DNA of 64,000 bases from Prorocentrum cordatum (GCA_963575745.1 CAUYUJ010000891.1:698165-762164), one strand, 5' to 3'; counted from the first letter of the stretch, positions 9,916 to 21,417 are shown. A program made the numbers and translations. The notes: generated by a model from the letters alone, not told the origin.

Positions 9916-10060
9916 AAAAACTCGGAGGTCCGCGCGGATTTCTCGGATTGGCGCTGGACCCCCCTTCCTGGCGCGCGGAGCGCGCCAGGGGCGGCGCCGG
10001 AGGCGCCGCCGGGGGGCCCCAGCGCCGATCCGAGAAATCCGCGCGGACCTCCGAGTTTTT
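9916..10060. mobile_element. Foldback element family G, copy 1 (145 bp)
   Basis: Two arms of about 42 bp are nearly perfect inverted repeats: the left begins AAAAACTCGGAGGTCCGCGC and the right ends GCGCGGACCTCCGAGTTTTT. The spacer holds two further GC palindromes (GGCGCGCGGAGCGCGCC and GGCGGCGCCGGAGGCGCCGCC). The whole unit could form a very stable hairpin. A diverged copy is at 61034-61167. Confidence 0.85.
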
Positions 10061-11699
10061 ATATTTATGTCACTTTTTGTCTCCTTAAGTACAGACCCCC
10101 TGGCCGCCGCCAAAATGCAGCCAACACTCTGGGATGACCCGGAGACCCGGGCGCTGAAACTTTTCCACGGCGGGCGCTTCACATCCGAGGCTCGGGCCCT
10201 GCGGCAATCGCAGACGGGTGCGGCTCGAAGCTGCCGGAGGAAGGTGGGTCCTCTGGGGCTCGGCTCGCGATTCTTCGCGAAGGCGTCTATGCTTTTCGCG
10301 ACGTCGGATCCCATGAAGGGCCCGCTTTGGCTCCCAGGGGGCTCGGTGCTCCTCCTGTTCGGGGATGCGGGCTCAGCACGTCGTGTCGCCTGCTTCGGCC
10401 CACCCCGCTTCCGGAGCCCTCCCGCGGGGAGGGGGTGCCCACCGCGCGCTGAAAGAGCGCGGTCAGCACTTTGGGATGGGGTCCATTTGGGTCTCGAGAG
10501 GGGGTCGGTGCTCCCTACGGTCTGAGGCTCTTGCTTAGCGTGTCTCGCCGATGAGCTTTGCAAGCGGCACCGTTGTAAGTGCAAGAGATGGCTGCCGTAT
10601 GCGTTCTAGCAGCTTCGATGAGACTTGCGCAGATTCGCCGTATGGAGCCTGATACTGAGTTATGAGTGGCGTGATGTTTGAGGCAAGCATGTGATGATCG
10701 GCAGGGGCTGCCAGGTTTATACTCAGCCACTGGTCCCTGGGAAGCCGAAACAAATCAGACAATTGCTCCCAGACTCCTGCTCAGCGGAGTGGATCGACAC
10801 GCGATCCGCTTGCAGGGCATGGCGTGTCGCCAGGGCCGTCCCCGCGACACGCCGAGGAAGCATGCCCGACCCTCTGGCCCACGCGGGTCTCAACACTGTT
10901 GAGACCTGCGAACACCCTGTCAGGGGGTTCGCTGTCTCTCGGGTCCTGGATGTCGGTCTTCCTCTGGCGCTCTTCGTGCACCCAGGCGCAGCTGAGGCCC
11001 AGAGGGGGCGTCGTCCTTGTCCCAAGGTTCCTCGTGGCCAGGCGTCGGCTATGGCAAGGAGTGGAACTCCCAGTCCCCATCGCAGTGTGCTTCCTGCGCC
11101 CTCGAGGCGTAACATAATCGAGTGCATGGCGTGCTCTCCGCGTGCCTTCCTCTTCAGAGGGGCGGGCGGCTCCCCTCCCAGTTCTTTTCAGAGGGGCAGG
11201 CGGGCACTCAGCGCCTTCCTGCTTGATGTTCCCAACCACCTGTTCCGAGCGGTGGGTGAGGCTTGGAGGGTGCGGGTGGGCGAGCCCTGAGATTTGGGCG
11301 CTGCAATATGTCTCCCGCCGGGGGTTTTCGCCCGAGCCACGTCTTGGAAGAGCGGATGTCCGGCAATGGGGGGGGCAATGGGAGGGGGGGACGGGAGCTA
11401 GGACGAGGAGAAATCCGTTCCAGAGCCGCCGCATCTCAGAGATTCTCGATTCATCATCGCCCGATTTCAGCCTTGTCCTGGCTTCGTCTTGGGGGGATGC
11501 CAATGGTGTGGGGGGGATGGGGGGCAAAGCTGCTGCGTGCGGCTGGTTTCGCCCCCGCGGCTGGGCGCTCCTCGGCGCACTGGCACGCCTCCTGGCCCCG
11601 AGCGGCGCCCGGACAGCCAGGCACATGCCTTTGGTTCGCCAGCCCCCCTTCGCTGTCTGCCGGGGCGATCGGGATTCGGACTGGACGAATGGGCACGAT
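10061..11699. other. No supported gene; possible old coding relics
   Basis: A 152-residue plus frame at 10067-10525 and several minus frames are open but show no recognisable domain. About 11520-11580 carries a short block (CTGCTGCGTGCGGCTGGTTT) related to the interior of family A. Confidence 0.4.
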
Positions 11700-11955
11700 A
11701 AGGAGGGGAGGGGGAGGGGGAAGAGGAGGAGGAGGAGGAGGAGGAGGAGGAGGAGGAGGAGGAGGAAGAGGAGGAGGAGGGAGGAGGAGGGGGAGAGGGG
11801 GAGAGGGATGGAGGAGGGATGGAGAAGGAGGAGGAGGAGGAGGAGGGGAGGAGGAGGAGGAGGGAGGAGGAGGGATGGAGGAGGATGGAGGAGGGATGGA
11901 GGAGGGATGGAGGAGGGAGGAGGAGGAGGAGGAGGAGGAGGAGGAGGAGGAGGAG
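11700..11955 (+). repeat. GGA tract with GGGATGGA blocks
   Basis: About 250 bp of GGA with GGGATGGAGGA interruptions. Confidence 0.9.
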
Positions 11956-12066
11956 GATGTCTGTTGCGTGCAGCCAGTTTCGGCCCCGCCGCCGAGGCCA
12001 TTCCTAGACACACGGGCGCCTCCCGGCGCTAGGTGGCGCCAGGCAAACCAGCTATGTGAGCTGATT
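11956..12066. repeat. Truncated family A element
   Basis: Matches the interior of family A (GCAGCCAGTTTCGGCCCCGC, then CAGCTATGTGAGCTGATTTT) but lacks both terminal repeats. It abuts the GGA tract. Confidence 0.6.
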
Positions 12067-12274
12067 TTCTGCTGCGAACTTTTCGGGGCGATCGAAATGG
12101 GTACGGAAAAAAGTTGTACTTTCCCGCCGCTCGTTTCCAATCTGATTCTTCATACCGCAGGAGTCGATCTTCTTTTGTGACAGCGCCCCGCGTCTCCTCT
12201 CCTTCCTCCCCCTCCTCCTCCCACCCTTGCCCCTGCTCTCTGCATGTCAAACATTTCAGCGCACCGAGTACGGC

Positions 12275-13450
12275 ATTGCTTCGTCCCATAGGGAGCTCCA
12301 CCGAAGGCCCCAGTGGTTGTGATCACATGCGTCCCCCGCCATCCAGTGCGGCGTTTTGCAGCCCCATAGGGGGCTCCACCGAAAGCCCCAGAGGCTGTGA
12401 TCACATGCGCCCCCCGCCACCCAGTACGACGTTTCGTGGCCCCATAGGGAGCTCCACCGAAGGTCCCAGTGGCTTTGATTACTTGCGCACCCCGCCACCC
12501 AGTACGGCGTGCCGCGGCCCCATAGGGAGCTCCACCAGAGGCCCCAGTGCCACAGTGGCTGTGATCACATGCGTCCCCCGCCACCCAGTACGGCGTTTCG
12601 CGGCCCCATAGGGAGCTCCACCGAATGCCCCAGAGGCTGCGATCTCATGCGTTTCGCGCTACACATTACGACGCTTCGTGGCCTCATATGGAGCTCCACC
12701 GAAGGCCCCAGTGGCTGTGATCACCCGCCACCCAGTACGGCGTCTCGTGGCCTCATTGGGAGCTCCACCGAATGTTCCAGTGGTTGTGGTTTCATGCGTC
12801 CGCGATTCGAGGGCTCACAGGGAGCTCCACCGAAGGCCCCAGTGCCCCAGTGGCTGTGATCACATGCGCCCCCCGCCACCCAGTACGGCGTTTCGTGGGC
12901 CCATAGGGAGCGAAGGCCCCAGTGGCTGTGATCTCATGCGCACCCCGCCACCCAGCAAGCGTTTCGGGAGTCACAGGGAGCTCCACCGAAGGCCCAGTGG
13001 TTGTGAGTACATGCGTCCCCCGCGAGCTCCACCAGAGGCCCCAGTGATTGTGATCACGTGCGTCCCGCTCCACCCTGTACGGCGCTTCGTGGCCCGATAG
13101 GGAGCTCAACCGAATGCCCCAGTGGCTGTGATCGTACTCGTCTCCCGCAACCCAGTACGGCGCTCCGCGGCCCCCTGGGGACCTCCTCCGAAGGCCACAG
13201 CGGCTGTGATCACATGCGCCCCCGTCATCTAGTAAGGCGTTTGGTGGCCCCATGGGGAGCTCCACCGAAGGCCCCAGCAGCTGTGATCACACGCGTCCCT
13301 GCCACCCATTTCGGCACCTCACACGTGTCGTGGCTCCATGGGGAGCGCCATCTACAGCCCCAAGCAAGGGCTGCGCTCGCATGCGTCCCTGCCGCATCTT
13401 TCAGCACACCGCTCAAGCGCTTCGTGACCCCATAGGGAGCCCCACCGAAG
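12275..13450 (+). repeat. Diverged satellite of about 77 bp (satellite A family)
   Basis: Roughly 15 diverged units of CCCCATAGGGAGCTCCACCG + GAAGGCCCCAGTGGCTGTGATCACATGCG + a CCACCCAGTACGGCGTTTCG end. Unit lengths vary by deletion. The unit is the same family as the homogeneous array at 31915-33860, with GTGATCACATG in place of GTGTTCGCATG. Confidence 0.9.
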
Positions 13451-14423
13451 AAGATACGTAGCACTGCGGCACTCACAACTGCACACGGTTTCGTCCTTCG
13501 CCAGGGCAGTTGCTATTTGTGACTCGTTTGGCGGGCCTGAACCCAATCTGCTTTATCCGCGTTCCTGCTTCATGCTTCTATCTACCGGAAGCAGTTCCAG
13601 ACCATGTTTAATAAGCAGGTGTGTTGTCGATGTCGCCACGGACGTTGTTCATTCAGAAGGTTGTCTGCCCCACAGCCGCCGCCGTCGGTTTTGGAAAACA
13701 CCTGTTGTTGGGCATCGTACCCAGTCCATTCGGACCCCTTTCGGGCGTCCAAATTTTTCTCCCGCCCCGAGCAGCTGGTGGAGGGGGAGGGCTCGAACAA
13801 ATCGTGCTGGAGGCTCTTTCCTTTGTCTCGGCATCCAGGTGGAATGCAGTGGCCCCCAGGAGGTCCAGGAGCCAGCTCTGAGCGGGCTGTGGTCGGCGGA
13901 GAAGGAGGGAGGATGAGGGTGGCTGGACCCAGACATTTGGCGGCTCGATGACAGATTCGAGACGGCAGTTCCGCCAGCATGCAGGACTTTCGAGCTTGCT
14001 GTTGCCAGGAGACTGTAAAAAACAATGTGGGATACATACCTGCCCCAAGGAGTTTGCGAGTTCAGCCAACCCCGCATTAATCATCAACATCAGTGGAAGG
14101 AAGGCGTGAGAAGGAGGAGGACTGAGAGAAGGAGGAGTGGGAGGAAGAGAAGGAGGAGGAGAAGGAGGAGGAGGAGCGAGAGAAGGAGGAGGGGGAGGAG
14201 ACGGAGGAGGAAAGGAACACCGCCTCCGACGTTTCATGTTTCCCAAACCTCCTGTAAGTTTGGTTCTCGTTTTGAATCCGCAGCGCCGCGCGTCTCCTCC
14301 TTATTTCACCCCTCCTGCCTGCCCATCCTCCCCTTTGCCCTTGGCATCAGTATCATTATTATCATAATAATCGTCGCCATCGTCGTTGTCACCATTGTCG
14401 TCACGATCGCCATCATCTTTATC
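13451..14423. other. No supported gene; GGA tract and short dispersed repeat
   Basis: Positions 13531-13584 align with 59997-60050 (shared CCCAATC, TATCCGC and CTTCATG words). A GGA tract lies at 14110-14215 and an ATCATTATC-type simple repeat at 14350-14415. Open frames on both strands are unrecognised. Confidence 0.5.
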
Positions 14424-15690
14424 GAAGACGCCTACGGCGAATCACCTCCGCCCCCTGCCTTTTTTGAAAGCGCTTATGTGGCCGAACGTTGAGGCCACAT
14501 GTGTTCCCCGAATCGGTTTGGAAAGCCTTCGGGGAGCACGTGGGCATCTTGAAGGTCATCTTGGCCGTCTGGAGGCCATTTTGACCCTTTCGGGCCTTCT
14601 TGGAGGACGTCTTGGAGGGCTCGTGGGCCGTCTTGGACGCCATCTTGAGCGTCTTGGAGACCTCTCGGGCCGTCTTGGGGTCCTCTTGGGGCCTTGTCTT
14701 GGGCCTCTTGGGCGATCTTTGGGGGCACTTGGGCAGTCTCGGGCCGTCGGAAGGCAGAACAAAAGCAAATGCCACAATCCTTCAAACACCCATGGGAAAT
14801 CAATGATTTTGGCCTTTTCGGGCCTTCCTGGAGGCCCTCTTGGAGGCTTCTTGGGCCGTCTTGGGCCATCTTAGGGCCATGTTCGGCCGCCTTGGTGGGC
14901 CTCTTGGGGCCGTCTTGGAGCCCTCTTGGGCCGTTCTGGGGCCATCTTGGAGGCCTCTTGGGCAATCCTTCGGCGATCTTCGGGGGCTCTTGGGCCGTCT
15001 CGGGCCGTCGGTCCGTCAAAAACCTTAGGAACATCAATGTTTTGGGCCTCTTCTGGCCTTCCTGGGGGCCCTCTTGGAGGCCTCTTGGGCCGTCTTGGGC
15101 CAGCTTCGAGCCAACTTCGGCCATCTTGGTGGGTTCCTGGCATGTCTGACGCCGTTTGGAGCCGTCTTGAGGGCCTTTCTGGGCCGACTTCTCTTGGGGC
15201 GCGTCGGGGCCGTCTTGGAGGCCATCTTGGCCGTCTTGGAGGCCATCTTGGGCGTGTTGGAGGCATCTTCGGCCGTCTTGGGGCCCTGTTGGGGCCGTCT
15301 TGGAGGCCACTTGGGCCGTCACGGAGCCCGTTTGGGTGCCTCTTGGGCGATCTTGGGGGCCTCTTCGGCCGTCCTGGGCCGTCGGAAAGCCGAAAAACCG
15401 CAAATGCCACAATCCTTCAAAAACCTATGGAAAATCTATGATTGTGGCCCTTTCGGGCCTCTTGGAGGACGTCTTGGAGGGCTCTTGGGCCGTCTTGGAG
15501 GCCTCTTGCGGGCCTGTTGGGCCGTCGTAGACCATCTTGAGGCCATTTTGGGCCGTCTTGGAGGCATCTTGGGGCCATCTTAGCCGTCTTGGAGGCCATC
15601 ATCTGGGGCCGTCTTGGAGACGTCTTGGAGACCATCCTGGGCCATCTTGGCCGTCTTGGACGCCATATTAAGCCAACTGGAGGAAACAGA
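14424..15690 (+). repeat. Composite GGCCGTCTTGG repeat, copy 1
   Basis: Starts with GAAGACGCCTACGGCGAATC and TGTTCCCCGAATCGG, then runs as degenerate 10-30 bp words built from GGCCGTCTTGGAGGCC. Every 240-400 bp it is broken by a unique-like module (CGTCGGAAGGC, then AAATGCCACAATCCTTCAAA, then CCATGGGAAATCAATGATTT). The same arrangement recurs in reverse at 47010-48890. The Gln-Asp-Gly-Pro-Arg frames on the minus strand are repeat translation, not proteins. Confidence 0.85.
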
Positions 15691-16254
15691 GGCAAGACGG
15701 ATGCGTTTTGAGATCCTTTCCGGGTGGCCGGCGGGACGGGCCGAAGCCCCAGGGGGAGTTCTAAAGAACCAAAACCAAAAGCCATATCATTTGGCACGCC
15801 AGGCACCCCGTTGCCCCTTTGCTAAAGCGAAAGGGGGCGGCGGATCGAATGGCCTCCGGCCCATCCCGCCACCGTGCCTGGATCGTGGGCAGACCTGAGG
15901 CATTCCTGAATGCTCGAAGTGTTACCAGTCATGTGACACTTGAGGCATGTCGGCCATATGCCTCAAGTGGTACCTACCAAGCACCATTGGAGGCTTCCTC
16001 AGGTGGTACCAGAGAAGTACCCCTGGAGGCGGGTCTAAAGTGGTTCCAAGGCGGGCCCCCCTTGAAGCACATCGTCTGTACGTCTCACGTGGTATCAACG
16101 GAGTACCAGTTGAGGCATGCCGTCTGCACGCTGCAAGTGTGGTCATCCGAAAACCTCTCGAGTGATCGTAGGGGTCTAGTGGTAGGGGTCTCGCTGTGTG
16201 CTTCTGGGGCCTCTGGGGGGGTCGTCGGGATCGCGTGGTAGATCCCTCAGGAGT
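15691..16254. repeat. Spacer and degenerate GAGGCATGTCGGCC-type repeat
   Basis: From about 15925 to 16150, roughly 60-bp units share TTGAGGCATG, a GTGGTACC word and GGAGGC. The remainder shows nothing clear. Confidence 0.5.
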
Positions 16255-16860
16255 TTCTTGGAAGCAGCTTTGAGGCCTCTTGGCGGCGGTTTTGGGGCCT
16301 CTTAGGGGGCGGCCTTCGGGGGGCCTCTTGGGGGCCTCTTGGGGAGCCTCTTGGGGGGCCTCTTGGAGGCCTCTTGGGGCCTCCTGGGGTCGTCTTGGGG
16401 CCGAGGGCTACAAATGTTCGTTCGGATTCCCCGTCTGGGCCCCCTCTTGGAGCCGTTTTGGGGGCCCCAACGGGCAGTCTTGGATGCCTTTTAACCCGTC
16501 GTGGGGCATTCTTGGGCCGTCTTGGGGCCGTCTTGAAAGCCTCTTGGGCCGGCGTTGGACGATCTTTGGGACCTCGCGGGCCGTCATGGAGCGTAGGGAA
16601 GCCGAAACGGCGAGAACTGGAAAACACCTTGAACAGCCAATGGGAAATTAATGTTTTTGGCATCTGGGGGCCCTCTCTGGAGGCCTCTTGGAGGCGTCTT
16701 GGGGCGTCTTGGAGACCTATTGGGCCGTTCGGGAGCCATCTGCTGCGTCTTGGGGCGATCGTTCGGCGACTCGAGGCCGTCTTCGGCCGTCGGAAGCCCC
16801 GCTTGGCCCGTCTTGGGGCCTTCGTGGGCCCGAAACAGTTAGGCGACGAGAGGTTCCGAA
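16255..16860 (+). repeat. Composite GGCCGTCTTGG repeat, copy 2
   Basis: Same word set as 14424-15690 with one copy of the interrupting module (GGGAAGCCGAAACGG, then CCAATGGGAAATTAATGTTT) at about 16590-16665. Confidence 0.8.
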
Positions 16861-16984
16861 CCCTTTAAGAACTCCTCAGAAGTGACGACTGAGGCTCAGA
16901 GGGGCAGTGGAAGGACTTGAGGACACGCCCATCCCGTGCCCAGCGGCACGGTGGCGGATTGACGTTACCACCATCGTTATCCTC

Positions 16985-17470
16985 ATTACCTTTCTGGCAC
17001 ACCACTCATACGCTTCGAGGCCCGATAGGGCGCTCCACCGAAGGCCCCAGTGGCTGCATCCGACTGGTGTCCCGCCCCATTGCGGCACACGCTCGCACGC
17101 TTCGTGGCCCCCTAGGGCGCCCCACCGACGGCCCGAGTGGCGCTGCGCCCGCATGGTGACCCGCCCCGTTTCTGCACGCCCCTCACGCCTTCACGCCTCG
17201 TGGCCCTGATGGGCATGGGTGCCCCGTCCCATATCGGCACACCCCCATCGCACGCGCCGTGGCCCCTTCGGGAGCTCCACCGAGGGCCCCAGTGGTTGCG
17301 CGTCCGCACGGTCACCCGCCCCTATGCCGGCACGCCCCTCGCACGCGTGTCGTTTCCCGCGGGCCCTGGGGAGTTCCGCGCCGAAGGCCCCGGTTGTGCA
17401 GGGCCCGCACGGTGCCCCCGCCCCCACTCTGGCACGCGCACGCGGCGCTCCACCGCAGGCTTCAGTTGAC
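16985..17470 (+). repeat. Diverged satellite A family
   Basis: Units carry GGCGCTCCACCGAAGGCCCC, AGTGG and GCACGCTTCGTGGCCCC, as in 12275-13450 but more diverged. About six units. Confidence 0.7.
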
Positions 17471-17489
17471 GAGCGAACAGCACACACTA

Positions 17490-17680
17490 TGGGGTCGTCC
17501 TCCTCCTCCTCCTCCTCCTCCTCCTCCTCCTCCTCCTCCTCCTCCTCCCAACGACCCATACGGGGGTCGTTGGGAGGAGGACTGGCTATGGGTATGGGTG
17601 CGGGTTGTCGGACCCCAGGGAACACTCCCCTTCGAGCGGGGGGCCCCAATCCGACAACACGCACCCATAGCCCTTTCCGA
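17490..17680. repeat. CCT tract followed by two hairpins
   Basis: A CCT tract at 17495-17548 runs into CCAACGACCC-ATAC-GGGGGTCGTTGG (about 17548-17574). A second inverted repeat follows at 17584-17671: GGCTATGGGTATGGGTGCGG against CACGCACCCATAGCC, with TTGTCGGA and TCCGACAA in the stem. Confidence 0.75.
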
Positions 17681-17867
17681 CCCCCCTCTATGGGTATGGG
17701 TGTGTGTTGTGGGTTCGTCATCAGTGGCTGCGTCCGCATGGCGGCCCGCCCCATGTCGAAAGACCCCTTGTTTTGAGACAGGGTCCAGTGCGTCGCCAGG
17801 CCAACTCACTGTGTCGGCCACTGGAGCTCTCGACCCCATCCCTGGAGTCGGTTTTGTCGCGCTTCGG

Positions 17868-18035
17868 GGGGCGAGGAGGAGAAGGGGGACGAGGAGAAGG
17901 ACAAGGACAAGGACAAGGAGGTGGAGGAGCGTGGATGGGGAGGGCTGGAGGAAGGAGGAGACGGAGAGAGGTGTGTGTGTGTGTGTGAGTGTGTGAGTGT
18001 GTGAGTGTGAGTGTGTGTGTGTGTGTGTGTGTGCG
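17868..18035 (+). repeat. GGA/GGACAA tract and GT microsatellite
   Basis: GA-rich tract at 17868-17930, then GT/GAGTGT repeat at 17970-18035. Confidence 0.85.
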
Positions 18036-18247
18036 ACGAGGGGCATGGCAGACGCGTGCTCCGACGTCTCTCTGACTGCTGAAACTCTGGTTCAGGAACA
18101 CCCCGCTCAAAAAGAGAAAGAGACCTGAACACAGAGCGATAACACAGAGAGGCAAAATGGTTCACACATGCTTGAGAACATGCGTGCGCATAGGCAGACA
18201 TACGGATGCTTCACACAAGCAAAGACACACCAGTCTGGAAACTCAAG

Positions 18248-18910
18248 CTACTCTGGAGGACGGTTCACTGCGCGGCGGATCAGCGTCGGGAGAACTCCGA
18301 ATTTCTTGCAAACCTTGAGGTAAAGAATGTCCTCCTGGCCCGTGCATTTGCCAAACAGAGTGTCTAGCTGCCCCAGCATGGCAGGGCAGTGCTGCTGCGC
18401 AAGATCGGAGATCCTCTTCTTGAACTCGGCGGCGATATCCTGGCTGGCACTGCTGTCGATCGGCACTGCAGTGCACTTCTCTACCTGGCAGGGCGATGGG
18501 CGCGGCGAAGAAGGCACGTCGAAGGAAACGGTGCGCTTCTGCACCTCGATCTCCACGAAGACCGGCCCAGGCGAAGCCTCCGGCATCTGGAAAGAAGGAT
18601 CCTCGGGGTTCAGCAGCGAAGGCGCGGAGAGCGGCTCTGGCTTGCTGACGGGCGGGGCAACCTTTTGCGAGATGGCGGGCGGCCGAGGGGAAAAAGCCGG
18701 CGGCGGCAGAACAGCAAGTCGACCAACGTAGCCGGGCTGATCCCCACCCGAAGGGTGAGGGCGGTCAAGAGCATTGTTGTGAGCTGCACCATAGCGGTTA
18801 AGGCCGCAGGCTTGCGCCAAGTCGCGGACATCGGCCACGCGTGGCACCCTTTCGACGCCGCATAGCCGAGCTTCCGCACAGCGGCACGGACACTCGGCCT
18901 CGCCTGGCAA
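18248..18910 (-). CDS. Unknown protein, C-terminal exon
   Basis: A 220-residue minus frame ending at TAG (18248-18250). The last 140 residues look like genuine protein: a Pro-rich linker (about 84-117), a short strand-like FVEIEVQKRTVSFDV (118-132), and a helical C-terminal block AAEFKKRISDLAQQH... (160-208) with LDTLFGKCTGQEDILYLKV and a CKKFGV end. The pattern of a helix, then D-x-L-x-x-K-x-x-G-x-E-x-x-L, then K-x-x-K-x-F/YGV recurs in protist proteins as a C-terminal module, but I cannot name the family. The N-terminal 80 residues are less convincing; another minus frame is open further upstream and an acceptor (CTCTCTCCAG, about 19081-19090) exists, so the true exon border is uncertain. 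It sits tail-to-tail with repeat DNA. Confidence 0.6.
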   Translation of the reverse strand: MPGEAECPCRCAEARLCGVERVPRVADVRDLAQACGLNRYGAAHNNALDRPHPSGGDQPGYVGRLAVLPPPAFSPRPPAISQKVAPPVSKPEPLSAPSLLNPEDPSFQMPEASPGPVFVEIEVQKRTVSFDVPSSPRPSPCQVEKCTAVPIDSSASQDIAAEFKKRISDLAQQHCPAMLGQLDTLFGKCTGQEDILYLKVCKKFGVLPTLIRRAVNRPPE

Positions 18911-19215
18911 GGATCATGCCGGGCGGAGAGGTCCCAGTCGCGGTCACGACGAGCGGCGCGAGAGCTCGACGTGGCGCGCATGGGCGTGATGGAGTGAGGA
19001 CCTGGCTTGAGAGCAACAAAATTGCCATACTCCAAAACGCGCCGCCAGGAAATGTCTCCGACGGCTCGAGCCTGGAGAGAGAAGAGGGAGGAGGGTGACG
19101 GCTGATGACGGCGTCGAGAAGCGGGAGCATGCAGGAGGTGAGAGGGATGAGGGAAGAGGATGAAAAGGAGGAGGAGGAGTATGAGGAGGAGGAGGAGGAG
19201 GGGGAGGATGAGGAC
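18911..19215 (-). other. Possible upstream exon or intron of the minus-strand gene, with CCT tract
   Basis: On the minus strand a CCT-rich tract (19140-19215) leads to CTTCTCTCTCCAG at about 19081-19093 and then open sequence. This has the form of an intron end followed by an exon, but the reading frame does not join simply to 18248-18910. Confidence 0.35.
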
Positions 19216-19335
19216 CAGTGCAACCCAAGACTCATCAACGATGTTGCCATACACCCTTCCTCCAAGCTCCCTCTTCATCATATTCTAGAAAGGTTCATTT
19301 TGACTCACGGACGTGCCCCGTTGGAAGACAACCGT

Positions 19336-19965
19336 TTGAAAATCCTCAACCGTGCCAGAATACCGTTCCTGGGATTTCAACGCCTCGAATCAAAGTTACT
19401 GTTGCGTCTTGACAGTCCAGAATCGTGCCAGAACACCGTTTCTGGATCGCCAACCCCGCGAGTCAACGTAATGGCTGCGCCCTGACGGTCCGACATCGTG
19501 CCAACACACCATTTCGAGCACGTCAACCAGTATACTATTTGAAGCTGTTGTCAGCTCTTGAAACGAATGTGCGCGGCGACCAGGCGAGAGCCACATTCTG
19601 AAAAAGGAGCCGCCCTCCACCTGCGAAACTTCAGCAGTGGTTTACAACGAAAGTGCAGGACACTAATGACGAGAGCCACACTTTGAAAAGGAGCCGCCCT
19701 CCATCCGTGATTCTTTGCACACTTTAGGACGAACGTGCGCGGCGCAAAGGCGAGAGAGCCACATGTTGAACACGAACCGCTCTCCATCCGTGAATTGTTT
19801 CAAAACGAAGTGCGCGTCGCTTTGGCGAGAGTCGCAGTTTGAAAAGGAACCGCCGTCCAACCTTAGAACCCCTGCAAGCTTCTAAGACGAATGTGCGCGG
19901 TGCTGAGGCGCAGCCACATTTTGAAAACCAATCGCCCTCCATCCATGAAGCTCTTACAACTGCTG
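19336..19965. repeat. Two degenerate tandem arrays of about 75-82 bp
   Basis: Positions 19336-19530 hold about 2.5 units sharing ATCGTGCCAGAACACCGTTT. Positions 19562-19965 hold five units sharing ACGAATGTGCGCGGCG, GCGAGAGCCACA and TTGAAAAGGAGCCGCC, ending CCCTCCATCC. Confidence 0.8.
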
Positions 19966-20069
19966 GGGTGAAGGATCATAGATGGTAGGGAAGTCTCAGG
20001 CGAAACGCCCGGTCCGCCCTACCGACACGACTCGGGGTGCGACAGGGAGGGTCTAGTCATGAGGAAAAG

Positions 20070-20320
20070 GAATGAAGGAGGAGGAGCAGGAAGAGGAGGA
20101 GGAGGAGGAGAAGGAGAAGGAAGTGGAGGAGGTGGAAGAGGAGGAGGAGGAGAAGGAGGGAGACGGGAGCTTGGAAGATGCGCGAGGGATTTGGGATGAT
20201 GATGATGAGGAGGAGGAGGACGAGGAGGAGGAGGAGGAGGAGGCCCGTTCCCTCATCCTCCACGTCTTTCGGTGTCCTCTGTCTCTCTCTCTTTCTCTCT
20301 CTTTCTCTCTCCTTTTCTCT
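20070..20320 (+). repeat. GGA/GAGGAA tract then CT run
   Basis: GA-rich tract at 20070-20245, with a TCTCTCTTTCTC run at 20277-20320. Confidence 0.9.
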
Positions 20321-20345
20321 TCCCTCGGGGGATTCTCGGGAGGTC

Positions 20346-20624
20346 CTAGGAGGTGGAGGAGGCCACCACGAGATGAGTCATTGTGCGGTCAACATCGACC
20401 ATGCATGTAAAGGGCCGGATCTGCATGGATTGGTCCTTGTCGTTGGCGTCGCTGGATAAGCGGCATTGCACGGAACCCGACCACCATACGTATCCGCTTT
20501 CGGGATGCGCTCTTCTCCGAGCAGAAGGGCATCGTGGCACGGCCAATCGGTGTTGTGTGTTGGAAGTTCGGCGTGCCCACTCGAGGACACTGGGGAGCAG
20601 CAGCAGCGCCATGAGCATGAGCAC
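20346..20624 (-). CDS. Possible small protein with N-terminal hydrophobic segment
   Basis: A 92-residue minus frame starting MLMLMALLLLPSVLEWARRT, which would act as a signal peptide or anchor, followed by about 70 hydrophilic residues with three Cys. Two other minus frames are also open here, so the evidence is weak. No family is recognised. Confidence 0.25.
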   Translation of the reverse strand: MLMLMALLLLPSVLEWARRTSNTQHRLAVPRCPSARRRAHPESGYVWWSGSVQCRLSSDANDKDQSMQIRPFTCMVDVDRTMTHLVVASSTS

Positions 20625-20639
20625 GGTGTAGGAAGGAAC

Positions 20640-21417
20640 GAATGGAGGTCATGATCATCATGTGGCGGTGTGTTCGTTCGAGTTCCCTCGCCGTCAGGAG
20701 CGGCGCGCTCCGCCACGTGACCACTGCGAGCATCGTTTTTGTAGGCCGCCCACTGCCGGCCAGGTCTTGCCAGTTTCAACACTTTCGCACATCGTCCTCC
20801 ACTGGGTCCTCTTCTCCCCGTACTGCTCCCTACCTCCTCTCTGTCTCACACATCCCTCACTTCCTCCGACCTCGCTGCTCGCTCCTCCCCCCTCCTCTTC
20901 GTTCTCCTCCCCCCCCCCGCATTGGGGTCCGCAGCGCAGAACCCCCAAAGCAGGATACGACTCGGGGCGCCAGGCAGCAGGCATGGGGGAGGCCCTGGGG
21001 ATGACTCAGGATGCAGAGCCGATCTGGGGATGACTCAGGATGCAGGACCGGGGAGGCCCTGGGGAATCCCAGAGGCCGGGGAGGAGGAGGAGGAGGAGGA
21101 GGAGGAGGAGGAGGTCGGAGGCCCTCAGTGGACCCTTCCTCCGCAGGCAGGTAAGAGGTAAGAGGAGGAGGAGGAGGTGGTCGCAGGAGGAGGAGGTGGA
21201 GGAGGAGGGGGAGGATGCAGGACAACTGCGGCCTTTCCAACGCTTCTGATCCCGTCTGAATCCCCAGGGCTTCCATGGAGGTCTTTGCAGGCCTCTCCGG
21301 GTTTGCGGAGATCTCCGAAGGCCGTTCCAGTGTGCCGTCCTCGGGACTTCAGCGAGCGTGGGGGCCTGGCGTCTCGGGGGCCCTTTCAGCGGATGCTCTT
21401 GTGAGTAAGCAGCGATG
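20640..21417. other. No gene seen; GGA patches and a repeated GGGATGACTCAGGATGC word
   Basis: GGGATGACTCAGGATGCAG occurs at about 20998 and 21027. GGA tracts lie at 21075-21115 and 21155-21220. Remaining frames are unrecognised. Confidence 0.45.

Noticed and set aside
14474-15412. 312-codon minus frame and similar Gln/Asp/Gly/Pro/Arg-rich frames at 47-48.8 kb
   Set aside because: Pure translation of the composite GGCCGTCTTGG repeat. The peptide follows the DNA words, not a domain.
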